Source of the DNA: a virus
IMG/VR virus record: IMGVR_UViG_3300042261_002269
Span: 1 to 64,000 of that record
DNA: 64,000 nt
Direction: 5' to 3' (one strand)
Position 1 is the first letter of the stretch. Every line of letters begins with the position of its first letter. Below, piece after piece: positions 35,381 through 43,778 of this stretch. The translations under genes and the position numbers were made by a program. The notes below the pieces were generated by a model. The model worked only from the letters and a program-made list of their open reading frames with translations. It was not told where the DNA came from and did no database searches.

Positions 35381-37237
35381 ATGGCATTTATTCCAGTACC
35401 AAGATATCCTCAAGCAATTGATTCAGATTACACTTTGTATTTGGTTCATAACACAACCGAAGCACAAATTGCTGTAGATAATTCTGCTTGGTCACAAGAA
35501 ATCGAAATAGTTCCTGTGGCTGCTGATGAAAACGAAATATGGCCCGACAACGGTTTTGCCAATATTGATGGCGAATTGTTGTATTATGATGCAGTTGGCA
35601 AAGATGTTAACGGAAAAGTCTACAAACTAAGAAGATGTTCTAGACAGTTAAGCGGAACCACAAAATTCAACAACAAAGGTACATGGATCAGAGGTTTTGT
35701 GGTAGCAGAACATCACAATCAATTAGTAAATGCCATTATCAAAACAGAGAATTTTATTGGCTATAATTACGACACAAGACAAGAAACTTTAGATTGGAGA
35801 ATTCGTAATTTAGCCTCACTACAATCAATTTATGATGATTATAACTGTCCTGATGTAATTTTTGATTTTAATTTAGTAGAAAACGACCCTGAAACAGGCA
35901 TCCTTTATAGTTATTCGGTAAAAATTACTGATCCAGGTAATGTTGAGTCATTCAGATTGGATTTTGGAGATGGACAATATACTACGACAGAATTAGAGGG
36001 TTTTCACAGATATGCCGTCAATACTAAAATTGACCCTGTAATCACAATTTCAAATGGATTGTGTGAAACTGTACAAACAGCCATTGAAAGAACAGATCCA
36101 AATCAGCCCGAAACAGAAACCCGACCTATTTTTGACGTTCCGGTTCCAGAAATTCCTGATATTCCAGATTTTACATTTGTTCCATGTAGTGTTCCAGAAG
36201 CAGATATTAGCTTGCCTCCTTTGGTTTTTCCCTGTATTTCCCTTGCAGGACAATTAGTAAACATTCCTTCTATTATTTCAGGCCCATATATCAATATGGT
36301 TAGTCATGTGGTGATTGAAGGACCAAATGAGCCTGTACAAATACTGCACAGTCAGGTGACTATTACTGGAGATGGCATTAACATTCCATCAATAATTTTC
36401 GTAGATATGCCGAATACAATTGTCATAGATCCACCAATTCCTCCGACAATTGTTCTTGTTCCTCCTGCATCTGTACTTTCTTTAGAGCTTGATGCCTCAA
36501 ATTTACCTCGACTAGAAGTAGATTGGGGAGCCCCTCCGCCAATGGAAGTTGCTCTTACATTAGCTAAAAATGTAAGCAATCCTCAACGTCTTGTAGCAGA
36601 TCCAGAAATTGTTAAAGAATTTGGGACAGAATTTGCAGATTTGTTTGAGGCATCAGATTCATTAAAAGTAGAATATGAGAGTGTAGGAATTCCTGAAGAG
36701 ATCAGAATTATTCCTCCTGAATTTCCTTCTATTAAAATAGAAAGCAATCTGCCTCAGAAGATTAAAATTGATTCTTCAGATGTTCAAATGCCTGACAAAA
36801 TTAAGATTTATGGTCCAGATAGCCCTATTCCCAATTCAATTCGCTTAGAAGGATATGAAATACCAGATACAATTGATTTGGTTTATAGTGGGAGTGCTAT
36901 ACCTATTGATACTTCTCAAGTTCCTAAAGAAATTAAACTTGTTATGGAAAAGGACATTCCTAATCACATTGTGGTAGAGATGCCTGTTCCTATTCCAAGT
37001 ACCATTAGCATTGAGCACACAATTCCAGAGAAAATTATATTAGAAGGACCACAATCGATTCCTTTATCATTGCCAGATAACTTCGCTTTACCTGTTGTTT
37101 TTCCTGACAAGATGCCAGAAGTTGAATTGGTATGGCGAGGCAGTCCTATAGAAGTCAAAATTACCATGGATGAAATACTAAGCAAAGACGCAGCAGGACA
37201 AAAATGCGTGGTAATTTCTCCGTGTCCTACAGGTTAA
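35381..37237 (+). CDS. Tail fibre protein 3 with PKD-like domain and Pro/Ile repeat end
   Basis: A 618-residue protein from the ATG at 35381 (AGGTG upstream; a GTG 9 bases earlier is in frame). It shares the N-terminal module (VVAEHHNQLVNAIIKTENF) and has one degenerate PKD-like unit (FRLDFGDGQYTT). The rest, from about residue 250, is built of short irregular strands each marked by Pro and Ile (for example IPSIISGP, PEKIILEGP, PNSIRLEG), which looks like a repetitive beta structure. Third of three paralogues. Confidence 0.7.
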   Translation: MAFIPVPRYPQAIDSDYTLYLVHNTTEAQIAVDNSAWSQEIEIVPVAADENEIWPDNGFANIDGELLYYDAVGKDVNGKVYKLRRCSRQLSGTTKFNNKGTWIRGFVVAEHHNQLVNAIIKTENFIGYNYDTRQETLDWRIRNLASLQSIYDDYNCPDVIFDFNLVENDPETGILYSYSVKITDPGNVESFRLDFGDGQYTTTELEGFHRYAVNTKIDPVITISNGLCETVQTAIERTDPNQPETETRPIFDVPVPEIPDIPDFTFVPCSVPEADISLPPLVFPCISLAGQLVNIPSIISGPYINMVSHVVIEGPNEPVQILHSQVTITGDGINIPSIIFVDMPNTIVIDPPIPPTIVLVPPASVLSLELDASNLPRLEVDWGAPPPMEVALTLAKNVSNPQRLVADPEIVKEFGTEFADLFEASDSLKVEYESVGIPEEIRIIPPEFPSIKIESNLPQKIKIDSSDVQMPDKIKIYGPDSPIPNSIRLEGYEIPDTIDLVYSGSAIPIDTSQVPKEIKLVMEKDIPNHIVVEMPVPIPSTISIEHTIPEKIILEGPQSIPLSLPDNFALPVVFPDKMPEVELVWRGSPIEVKITMDEILSKDAAGQKCVVISPCPTG

Positions 37238-37239
37238 AT

Positions 37240-38085
37240 ATGTACATAAAAAAAGACCGTTTTACCAAAAATGAATATATTTTTGCTGGAGATATTTGGG
37301 TCCGCAATTTCTTAAAGCCCAGTACAACTTCAGTAATTTTAAATAATTTGTATCGTCAAGATGATTATCATATTGTGATGTTGAATGAAATTAAAAACGC
37401 TAATTTTTCAGACATCTTAAAAGAAAAAATCAATTTCAGTAAAATCGTAATCGTCTCTGATGGTTTTGCTTTTGCCTCTAGACACAAATTGATTGCTCAA
37501 TTTCCTAAAGATGTGGCAGTTTTTGCAGTTAACAAGGTGCTTAAGGAGTGGAAATTACATACAGATCCTACTAATCCAAGATCTATTAATGCTTATATTG
37601 TGAACAATCCATATCCTGAATGTGCTTCTTATTTGCCAATAGAAACAAAATATTATCCAGCTTGTGTAGCATCTAGAAGGACGAACTATAATTTCTTACA
37701 AAAATATCAAGGCACTATTTACACTTACAACCCAACTTGTGACTATGAATTTGGAAACAATACTGATGAGGGACACGTTGACGATTATCGCAATCCAATT
37801 TGTGCCGCAATTGATTTGAGCTATCGTTTTGGCGTTGAAAAATTAATGTTGCTTTGTTGCGATGATTCGTTTAAAATCAAAAAGGATGCATCGGTTCTTT
37901 TAGAGAATGGGTTATACACATATCCGCAGCATTTAAGAGCCCAAGAAATTGTGGATGCAAAGTTGTATTGGCTAACACAACAAGAAAATAAAAGCATAAA
38001 AATTTGTGATTTTTCTGAAGGAGCAAAATATAATAACGCTTTGTGTATACATAATAATGAAGAGGCAATAGAATTTTTTAAATAA
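37240..38085 (+). CDS. DUF115/motility-accessory-factor-like protein
   Basis: A 281-residue protein; the ATG at 37240 has AGGTT upstream and avoids the long overlap of the ATG at 37204. The sequence KIVIVSDGFAFASRHKLI, then NNPYPECASYLP and LMLLCCDDSF, resembles DUF115/6-hydroxymethylpterin-pyrophosphokinase-like proteins that act in surface glycosylation. The assignment is tentative. It directly follows the fibre genes, which suits a role in fibre modification. Confidence 0.45.
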   Translation: MYIKKDRFTKNEYIFAGDIWVRNFLKPSTTSVILNNLYRQDDYHIVMLNEIKNANFSDILKEKINFSKIVIVSDGFAFASRHKLIAQFPKDVAVFAVNKVLKEWKLHTDPTNPRSINAYIVNNPYPECASYLPIETKYYPACVASRRTNYNFLQKYQGTIYTYNPTCDYEFGNNTDEGHVDDYRNPICAAIDLSYRFGVEKLMLLCCDDSFKIKKDASVLLENGLYTYPQHLRAQEIVDAKLYWLTQQENKSIKICDFSEGAKYNNALCIHNNEEAIEFFK

Positions 38086-38090
38086 TAATT

Positions 38091-38393
38091 ATGAACAGAC
38101 CATTATCACTAAAAGATTTTAAAAATTGGTTGGCTGGCCAACAAGGCATGTCCAACTTCTTCAATATTGAAAAAGACGCTTTAGACGAAGTAATTGGAAA
38201 ACCAGTTAAGTCTAAAGTTAGTCAAAAAAAGATGCTAGAAAAAATAGAAACAACTGATGATGCAGAAGCTTTAATTGAGGAGTTCATCAAAAATGGTGGA
38301 ACTGTACTTTCAATTGAAGGAAAAATGGTTAACATCGAAGTAGAATCAGGGGAGTTCTCCTTGCCTCGTTTTTGTGTTAAAATCAAGTCATAA
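38091..38393 (+). CDS. Small protein with aromatic leader and SLPRF end
   Basis: A 100-residue protein; the early segment LKDFKNWLAGQQG carries the aromatic leader motif, and the C-terminus reads SLPRFCVKIKS. The latter is echoed by the protein at 38677-38892 (SLPRFAAMVKS). Five bases separate it from the previous stop and there is no clear Shine-Dalgarno, so translation may be coupled. Function unknown. Confidence 0.55.
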   Translation: MNRPLSLKDFKNWLAGQQGMSNFFNIEKDALDEVIGKPVKSKVSQKKMLEKIETTDDAEALIEEFIKNGGTVLSIEGKMVNIEVESGEFSLPRFCVKIKS

Positions 38394-38434
38394 TTTGATG
38401 TTATCCATACTCACTAACTGAATAGGTAAAAAAT

Positions 38435-38677
38435 ATGGGTATTTTTCAAAAATGGCTTGAGTTCAAAGAAACAAAAACATTCAGTTACATTCCTGACAAA
38501 AATCTTTCAGAATTGAACAAATTAAGAAGAGAAATCAATGCATTGAAAATAAGACTTCGTGATTTACCCTCCAATAGAGGGGAATTTTACGAATTGCTTA
38601 TTCAGCTTAAATTTTTAATAGAAAAATTCAGAACTTGCGTGCAAGATGCACATTCACAATATGATGATGTGGCATAA
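38435..38677 (+). CDS. Small helical protein with aromatic leader
   Basis: An 80-residue protein beginning MGIFQKWLEFKETK, then a helical stretch (LSELNKLRREINALKIRL). An AGGTAA precedes the ATG. Its TAA overlaps the next ATG by one base. Function unknown. Confidence 0.5.
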   Translation: MGIFQKWLEFKETKTFSYIPDKNLSELNKLRREINALKIRLRDLPSNRGEFYELLIQLKFLIEKFRTCVQDAHSQYDDVA

Positions 38678-38892
38678 TGATGTACAAATTGCAACAATAC
38701 GAAGCTATCAAAGCATTAGATGCATTATGTGACAAAAACAATCTAAAGCTAGAAAACATCATAGAAATGCCAATAGAGAATTTAATTACAGCCATTGAGT
38801 CTTTGAATTTGTTGCCTACCAAAGCATGGTCTCTGCCTCGTTTTGCAGCAATGGTTAAATCAATGGCTTTTATTGAGCTAGGAAGACATTAA
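38677..38892 (+). CDS. Small protein with SLPRF C-terminal motif
   Basis: A 71-residue helical protein translationally coupled to the previous gene (TAATG; a second ATG follows at once). It ends with WSLPRFAAMVKSMAF, similar to the end of the 38091 product. Its end overlaps the convergent glycosyltransferase gene by 15 bases. Function unknown. Confidence 0.5.
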   Translation: MMYKLQQYEAIKALDALCDKNNLKLENIIEMPIENLITAIESLNLLPTKAWSLPRFAAMVKSMAFIELGRH

Positions 38893-39747
38893 GTTCATTA
38901 AGTCATCATCAGGATTGATAGCAGATCTAATTCCGATGCACATATCGATAATTGTCTTAAATGCTGCATACCAATTATCTCTTTGTTTTAGTCTTATTAT
39001 AACGGCACTATGATACCAATTTCCAACATCCCAGCGAGGATCATGCTCAAAGTTCAAAATTCCATAAGTAAGCTTATTTAAAGCTCCTGCAAGATGCAAT
39101 ACTGCCGTATCTACACTAATAACCATGTCCATAGCATTAATTAACTTGGCAGTATCGTAGAAATCTTCTAGTTCAGTCCCGAACAATTCAAAATCATCAC
39201 AGTCGTTTAATAATTGAGGGATTAGAATTTGTTTTTGAAGAGAATAAAAACGAATATAAGGACATGCTAGCATTCTAAAATAATTTAAAGGACAATTTTT
39301 TTGATTGTCTGCTCCGCTTTCCCAACAAATTCCTATATTTTTAACATTGTCAATCTTATCAATTTCATGTTTTTCTGGCACAACAAGATACGGAAATTTT
39401 ATTCCATCATGAAGTTGTTGAAGGGCAAAAGGCAAACTGAAGGATAAAATATGGAAGTCATGGGGTGGTAATTCTAAAGTTTCCTTATCAATAAGCTCCA
39501 CGTTCAAACAAGCAAACAATCTATGCAATTCTTTGGGACAGGCAAACAATATTTTACAGCCTTTAGACTGAAGAATTGGAATATATCGAGAAAATTGTAT
39601 GATATCTCCAAATCCTTGCTCTCCATAGACAATTACTGTTTTCCCATTTAAAGATCCTTGATCTGGAGTCCATCGTTTGCTATTTCGGTATGCAAACTTA
39701 TAAAATTCCATTTTTTCGTTGTTTAAACGATCTAAGCATTCATTCAT
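38878..39747 (-). CDS. GT9-type glycosyltransferase
   Basis: A 289-residue protein. It has the family 9 (ADP-heptose transferase-like, GT-B) marks: YGEQGFGDIIQFSRYIPIL near the N-terminus, a second-domain start NIGICWESG, and MDMVISVDTAVLHLAGAL near the C-terminus, the nucleotide-sugar site. It is shorter than bacterial heptosyltransferases. The ATG overlaps the stop of the upstream minus-strand gene (ATGA), and GAGG precedes it. Likely transfers a sugar to phage or host surface molecules. Confidence 0.7.
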   Translation of the reverse strand: MNECLDRLNNEKMEFYKFAYRNSKRWTPDQGSLNGKTVIVYGEQGFGDIIQFSRYIPILQSKGCKILFACPKELHRLFACLNVELIDKETLELPPHDFHILSFSLPFALQQLHDGIKFPYLVVPEKHEIDKIDNVKNIGICWESGADNQKNCPLNYFRMLACPYIRFYSLQKQILIPQLLNDCDDFELFGTELEDFYDTAKLINAMDMVISVDTAVLHLAGALNKLTYGILNFEHDPRWDVGNWYHSAVIIRLKQRDNWYAAFKTIIDMCIGIRSAINPDDDLMNLMSS

Positions 39748-40106
39748 TGTTTTCCTCTTCTAATCATAGTTTTCACAACTTTACATGAACTTACATCAGC
39801 TATAGGAGCTTTTGCATATGCTTGCATATGCAACAAAGGCACAACGCCGGAAGGGATATTATCATAACCACGACTTTCTAATCTAGATTTTAACTCTTGA
39901 TAGTCTTTTGCCGATTCAATCATAGGGAAATAGAGCAGTTTATGTTCGTTAATGATTTTAGCAATTTTGTTTGACCATGTAGCGTTAAGATTTAGACTTT
40001 CCAAATCTGTCAATTCGCTATTAACAGATTGGGTTCCCTGTAGCACTGTGATCAATTTGATTCCCTTCTTCTTCCTGCTCGCCAAATATAAATAGAGTCT
40101 CAGCAT
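39744..40106 (-). CDS. Hypothetical protein coupled to GT9 gene
   Basis: A 120-residue frame; AAGG lies eight bases before the ATG at 40106. A TTG at 40055 with GGGA upstream is a possible later start that would shorten it to 103 residues and reduce overlap with 40021-40224. The ATGA overlap with the glycosyltransferase supports it being real. The segment YDNIPSGVVPLLHMQAYAKAP is unfamiliar. Function unknown. Confidence 0.5.
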   Translation of the reverse strand: MLRLYLYLASRKKKGIKLITVLQGTQSVNSELTDLESLNLNATWSNKIAKIINEHKLLYFPMIESAKDYQELKSRLESRGYDNIPSGVVPLLHMQAYAKAPIADVSSCKVVKTMIRRGKQ

Positions 40107-40224
40107 TGATTATTCCTTCCATAATTACTTCAATAAGTATTCTGGCATAGACATCATCCCCAAATTGTTGAAAAAAATCGTGAAATGCATGTAAACCAGA
40201 TTGGATTTTTTCTGTATCGTCCAT
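40021..40224 (-). CDS. Small acidic hypothetical protein
   Basis: A 67-residue frame from the ATG at 40224 (IQSGLHAFHDFFQQFGDDVY), Asp/Glu-rich. No strong Shine-Dalgarno. It is the first gene of a minus-strand run of three (40224 to 38878). Its start lies only 11 bases from the plus-strand ATG at 40236, so the two promoters must overlap. It overlaps the next gene by 86 bases, which makes one of the two starts doubtful. Confidence 0.4.
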   Translation of the reverse strand: MDDTEKIQSGLHAFHDFFQQFGDDVYARILIEVIMEGIINAETLFIFGEQEEEGNQIDHSATGNPIC

Positions 40225-40235
40225 TATTATAATAT

Positions 40236-40832
40236 ATGCTACCATTCGAACAATATTCAAAAATTATCAATAATTATTGCATTCTTTACTCAGGATATTC
40301 TGATGAATATCTTGTTTTGCTTAAGTTTTTAACATCAGCAATTGAAAAACAATACTTTCCAATTAAATTAACTATTGCTTGTAAGGACGATAAAGTTCAT
40401 TTAGCGGGCAAGAATGCTGTTGGACTGTCTCAACTTAACAAACGCCTTTATTCTTACGTTTACACTTTATCTTATGACGGAATTCGCCATCCTATTGAGC
40501 ATTTAATTGAAGATTCTAAAATCAGGTTTAATTTTATCGATTCAACAAAATCTTTATTGACCAATAGGGCTGTTATTATTACTCAAGGCAACCATCCAAC
40601 TAAAAGCTTGACTTCTTTACAAATTGAAAAATTACGGCAGAAATTATTAGACAAAGGATTCTCTGTAGAAATTAATGGAAACGTGGAATTCGCAGGATGT
40701 GTAGCTGGAGTAGAAAGTCCTGATTTATTTAATGCTGCTATTAATGAAACAATGACATTTTTAGTGCCTACAGGAATTGGTACACGATTGTATAAAAAAT
40801 TATTTTTAAAAGGAGAGGTATGGGATATATAA
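40236..40832 (+). CDS. Hypothetical protein, 198 aa
   Basis: A 198-residue alpha/beta protein with no family I recognise. It has a second-half segment RAVIITQGNHPTKSLTSLQI, then VAGVESPDLFNAAINE and VPTGIGTRLYKKL, which might be a nucleotide- or sugar-binding half-domain. It lies between glycosyltransferase genes. No Shine-Dalgarno is visible; TATTATAATAT directly precedes the ATG. Confidence 0.5.
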   Translation: MLPFEQYSKIINNYCILYSGYSDEYLVLLKFLTSAIEKQYFPIKLTIACKDDKVHLAGKNAVGLSQLNKRLYSYVYTLSYDGIRHPIEHLIEDSKIRFNFIDSTKSLLTNRAVIITQGNHPTKSLTSLQIEKLRQKLLDKGFSVEINGNVEFAGCVAGVESPDLFNAAINETMTFLVPTGIGTRLYKKLFLKGEVWDI

Positions 40833-40873
40833 ATTTTGACGGACGAAAAAATTAGAGAAAACAGGAGAATTCC

Positions 40874-41464
40874 ATGTCAGTATTTAGAGTAAAATTACAG
40901 AATGTAAAGCAGGGTCTATTGGATCTTGATCCGACCACAGACACATCAACCACGTATGGTGCATTGGGCACGCCTTTCACTGCATCAAAGCAGCGTCAGA
41001 TTTTCGTAGCTGGCCCGAATCGCAGTTATCGTCTTTTGGTTGATGGTGCTACATTTACGGACTGCAACTATTGGAAACGATTTGCATATCCACAGGTAGC
41101 ACAAGAAGCAGCTTTCATCGAAGTAGTTACGGATGATGGCAGTGTATACAGTGATATTCCAGAAGAGAATACTTTCGCTGCTGGTGCAACTGAGACATTG
41201 ACGACAGATTACGCTGACACAGTAGTTGATTTCGTAACGACCTACGGTGGTCCCGCTCGATTCTTACAGGTCCAGAACTTGGATGCTACTCAAACGGTTT
41301 CGGGTGAATTGAATGCAGATACGGATGTTACATTTACATTGAAAGCTGGCGAGACTCAGATTTTCAATCAGGGCGACTTAGCAATTACTTATTTGCGACT
41401 AAAGTCAACCGCAGCTTCAGACGCAAGTTGGATTGCAGCCATTCGCTCAGTCCCAACTAGCTGA
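40874..41464 (+). CDS. Putative abundant virion structural protein
   Basis: A 196-residue beta-rich protein (VQNLDATQTVSGELNADTDV, then FTLKAGETQIFNQGDLAI) with no membrane segment or enzyme motif. ACAGGAG precedes the ATG. Its codons are noticeably more GC-rich than its neighbours, and a strong UUCG terminator follows 34 bases after the stop; both suggest high expression. The fold pattern would suit a capsid decoration or minor capsid protein. No precise family is recognised. Confidence 0.6.
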   Translation: MSVFRVKLQNVKQGLLDLDPTTDTSTTYGALGTPFTASKQRQIFVAGPNRSYRLLVDGATFTDCNYWKRFAYPQVAQEAAFIEVVTDDGSVYSDIPEENTFAAGATETLTTDYADTVVDFVTTYGGPARFLQVQNLDATQTVSGELNADTDVTFTLKAGETQIFNQGDLAITYLRLKSTAASDASWIAAIRSVPTS

Positions 41465-41483
41465 TAACATGGTTAGATCGATA

Positions 41484-41529
41484 CCAGATTAGTCTGGAAA
41501 AAAGGGTCACTTCGGTGGCCCTTTTTTTA
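41484..41529 (+). terminator. Rho-independent terminator with UUCG tetraloop
   Basis: The stem AGGGTCAC / GTGGCCCT (41503-41510 and 41515-41522, one U-G pair) closes a TTCG loop at 41511-41514 and is followed by seven T residues (41522-41528). A smaller hairpin, CCAGA-TTAG-TCTGG, precedes it at 41484-41497. Confidence 0.9.
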
Positions 41530-41549
41530 TTTAATTACTTTATTATTGA

Positions 41550-42509
41550 ATGCCCATAATCACTCAACCAAATCGCCATCCTAAGAAAAAACAATTAAAT
41601 ATCAAAGAATTCCAAGAGATTAAGAATAAACTTTTAATTATACGTAATGTGGGGGGTTTGGGGGATATTTTAATGCACAGGATGTTATTTGAGGATTTTA
41701 AGAAATTATGTCCTGAAATTGAAATTCATTTTGCATGTCCCAAATATTACCATTCGGCTGTTGAAGATCATCCTTTTGTCGATAAGATTTTAACCATAGA
41801 AGAGATTGATCGCAGAAAGTATTTAATGTCATACAACACTTCTACCATTTGCGGTCGTTATGAAATGAAATATGCTCCATTTTGCGACAAGCATCGCAGT
41901 GATATTTGGGCAGAACATTGCGGGTTGACATTAACTGAACACAATATGCACATTCATCTTTCAGAAGTTGAGAAAATAGAAGGGAAGTACATATTAGAAA
42001 AAAAAAGAGATCGTCCAGGAAAAATTGTTATTTTGTCGCCCATATCCGCAATGTTAAATAAAAATTTGACTGAAGAGCAGATCATGGGGTTAGTTTATAA
42101 TTTGCGTCAAAAGGGATATTGTGTAATCGGACTACATAATACTGTAATTCCATGTATGTTGGCAAATGACATACCAACAATTTTCGACATTAATTTGCGA
42201 CAGTGGTTAGCAGTAATTCATGAAAGCGATTATGTGATTAGTGTAGACACTGCTACATTTCATGCTGCTGGAGGCATGAAAAAACCATTGGTGGGCATAT
42301 TTACTTTTGTAGACGGAATTACTTATGGAAAATATTTTGATTTCTTTTTAGTACAAAAACACAGAAATCTTGACACAAACTGGGAATGTGGCCCATGTTA
42401 TGAATGGGGAAAATGCGTCAAGACGCTAAATACTCCTAAGCCTTGTGTAACAAATATTACAGTGGAGATGATATTAGAAAAAACAGAAGAGATGTTTAAA
42501 AGGTGGTGA
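41550..42509 (+). CDS. GT9-type glycosyltransferase
   Basis: A 319-residue protein with the family 9 marks: LIIRNVGGLGDILMHRMLF at the N-terminus and ESDYVISVDTATFHAAGGM near residue 230, then a C-terminal Cys cluster (WECGPCYEWGKC). It is the second GT9-type gene here, flanking the abundant structural gene together with the one at 38878. It starts just after the terminator, so it needs its own promoter; no Shine-Dalgarno is visible. Confidence 0.75.
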   Translation: MPIITQPNRHPKKKQLNIKEFQEIKNKLLIIRNVGGLGDILMHRMLFEDFKKLCPEIEIHFACPKYYHSAVEDHPFVDKILTIEEIDRRKYLMSYNTSTICGRYEMKYAPFCDKHRSDIWAEHCGLTLTEHNMHIHLSEVEKIEGKYILEKKRDRPGKIVILSPISAMLNKNLTEEQIMGLVYNLRQKGYCVIGLHNTVIPCMLANDIPTIFDINLRQWLAVIHESDYVISVDTATFHAAGGMKKPLVGIFTFVDGITYGKYFDFFLVQKHRNLDTNWECGPCYEWGKCVKTLNTPKPCVTNITVEMILEKTEEMFKRW

Positions 42510-42510
42510 T

Positions 42511-42732
42511 ATGCCGCAACTTATTCAAAAAGGTCCAACAAAAATCAAAATTGTACCTAGAGATGGGGAATTAGAAATAACTTTAAACATTAATATAACC
42601 GTTGACGGACAGATAAATGCATCTTCAAATGAAGCAGATGTTACTACATTAAAAGAAGAAAAACATATAGAAAGAACAGATCATGTCATACCTGATTTTA
42701 CATCAGGTATGAAGTTGAATTTTGGCAAATAA
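42511..42732 (+). CDS. Small beta-rich hypothetical protein
   Basis: A 73-residue protein starting one base after the glycosyltransferase stop, with AAGGTGGTG before its ATG. It has alternating strands (TKIKIVPRDGELEITLNINI). Function unknown; it precedes the actin-like gene by 13 bases, so they are probably co-transcribed. Confidence 0.5.
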   Translation: MPQLIQKGPTKIKIVPRDGELEITLNINITVDGQINASSNEADVTTLKEEKHIERTDHVIPDFTSGMKLNFGK

Positions 42733-42745
42733 TTTGGAGGATTTT

Positions 42746-43762
42746 ATGAGTTGTGGATTTGACGCAGGTACTTATAATATCGTTACTTGCAAACGAAACG
42801 AAAAAGGCGATTTAGTTTATAAAAGAGAAGTCAATGCATTCTTAGAAATGCCTCTGGAGAACGAATTTGTTTTCAATATGATGAAAAAATCTGGCGTTCC
42901 TCTTATTTTACGAGAAGATGCCAAAATCGCTTATGCATTAGGCGAAGCTGCTGTAAACATTGCTTACACCATGAGTCAGATTTCGCTTCGTAGACCTATG
43001 CAAGATGGCTGTGTCAATCCCAAGGAAAAAGACGCATTTCAGATCATGAACATTATGATGCACAGCTTATTGGACAATATTGATCATGATAAGGAAATTA
43101 TGTATTACAGTGTGCCTGCTAATGCAGTTAATCAAGAAACGGATGCAGATTATCACCGTAAAATACTCGATGCTATTTTTAAAGCTTATAAGTCCGAACA
43201 AGGCTACACAGTCGATGCTCGTCCAATTAATGAAGGAATGGCAGTTGTGTATTCTGAACTCGCCAACAAATATTGGACAGGTCTTGGCGTAAGTTGCGGT
43301 AGTGGCATGGTCAATGTAGCATTTGCTTTGTATGGCGTAGAAGTATTCAGTTTTTCTCTTGTAAACTCAGGAGATTGGATTGATAAACAAGCTGCCAAGG
43401 CTACTGGAGAAAGTATTGCCTTTATTAACAAAGAAAAACACAAAATTAATTTGACCAAACCACCAACAACATTAGTAGAAAGAGCAATTCGTACTCAATA
43501 TGAATTGATGATTGAGAGAACAGTAGCTGGAATTAAAAAAGGTTTGATGGAAAATGAGGAAAAGATAAGAAGATTAGACAATCCAATTGATGTTATTGTG
43601 GCCGGTGGAAGTGCAAGTCCTCCTGGTTTTGATGCATTATTTAAGAATCTGTTACTTAATGCACAAATTCCAGTTAATTTCGGAGAAATTATCAGGCCAG
43701 ATGATCCTTTGTATTGTGTAAGCCGTGGATGTTTAATTGCCGCAGAGAATGCAACTAAGTAA
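42746..43762 (+). CDS. Actin-like ATPase (ParM/MreB/Hsp70 superfamily)
   Basis: A 338-residue protein; the ATG at 42746 has TTGGAGG before it (a TTG start 24 bases earlier is less likely). The actin-fold nucleotide motifs appear in order: phosphate-1 DAGTYN (6-11), connect-like INEGMAVVYS (161-170), phosphate-2 SCGSGMVNV (183-191) and adenosine motif VIVAGGSASPPG (283-294). The length is close to ParM-type filament proteins. It might form a cytoskeletal filament that positions phage DNA, or be a non-polymerising ATPase. It lies next to the 73-residue gene, a possible partner. Confidence 0.75.
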   Translation: MSCGFDAGTYNIVTCKRNEKGDLVYKREVNAFLEMPLENEFVFNMMKKSGVPLILREDAKIAYALGEAAVNIAYTMSQISLRRPMQDGCVNPKEKDAFQIMNIMMHSLLDNIDHDKEIMYYSVPANAVNQETDADYHRKILDAIFKAYKSEQGYTVDARPINEGMAVVYSELANKYWTGLGVSCGSGMVNVAFALYGVEVFSFSLVNSGDWIDKQAAKATGESIAFINKEKHKINLTKPPTTLVERAIRTQYELMIERTVAGIKKGLMENEEKIRRLDNPIDVIVAGGSASPPGFDALFKNLLLNAQIPVNFGEIIRPDDPLYCVSRGCLIAAENATK

Positions 43763-43778
43763 CAAGAAAGGGGAAGAA

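Noticed and set aside
40087-40094. TATAAATA on the plus strand
   Set aside because: It lies inside minus-strand coding sequence, about 140 bases from the next plus-strand start; probably chance in AT-rich DNA.
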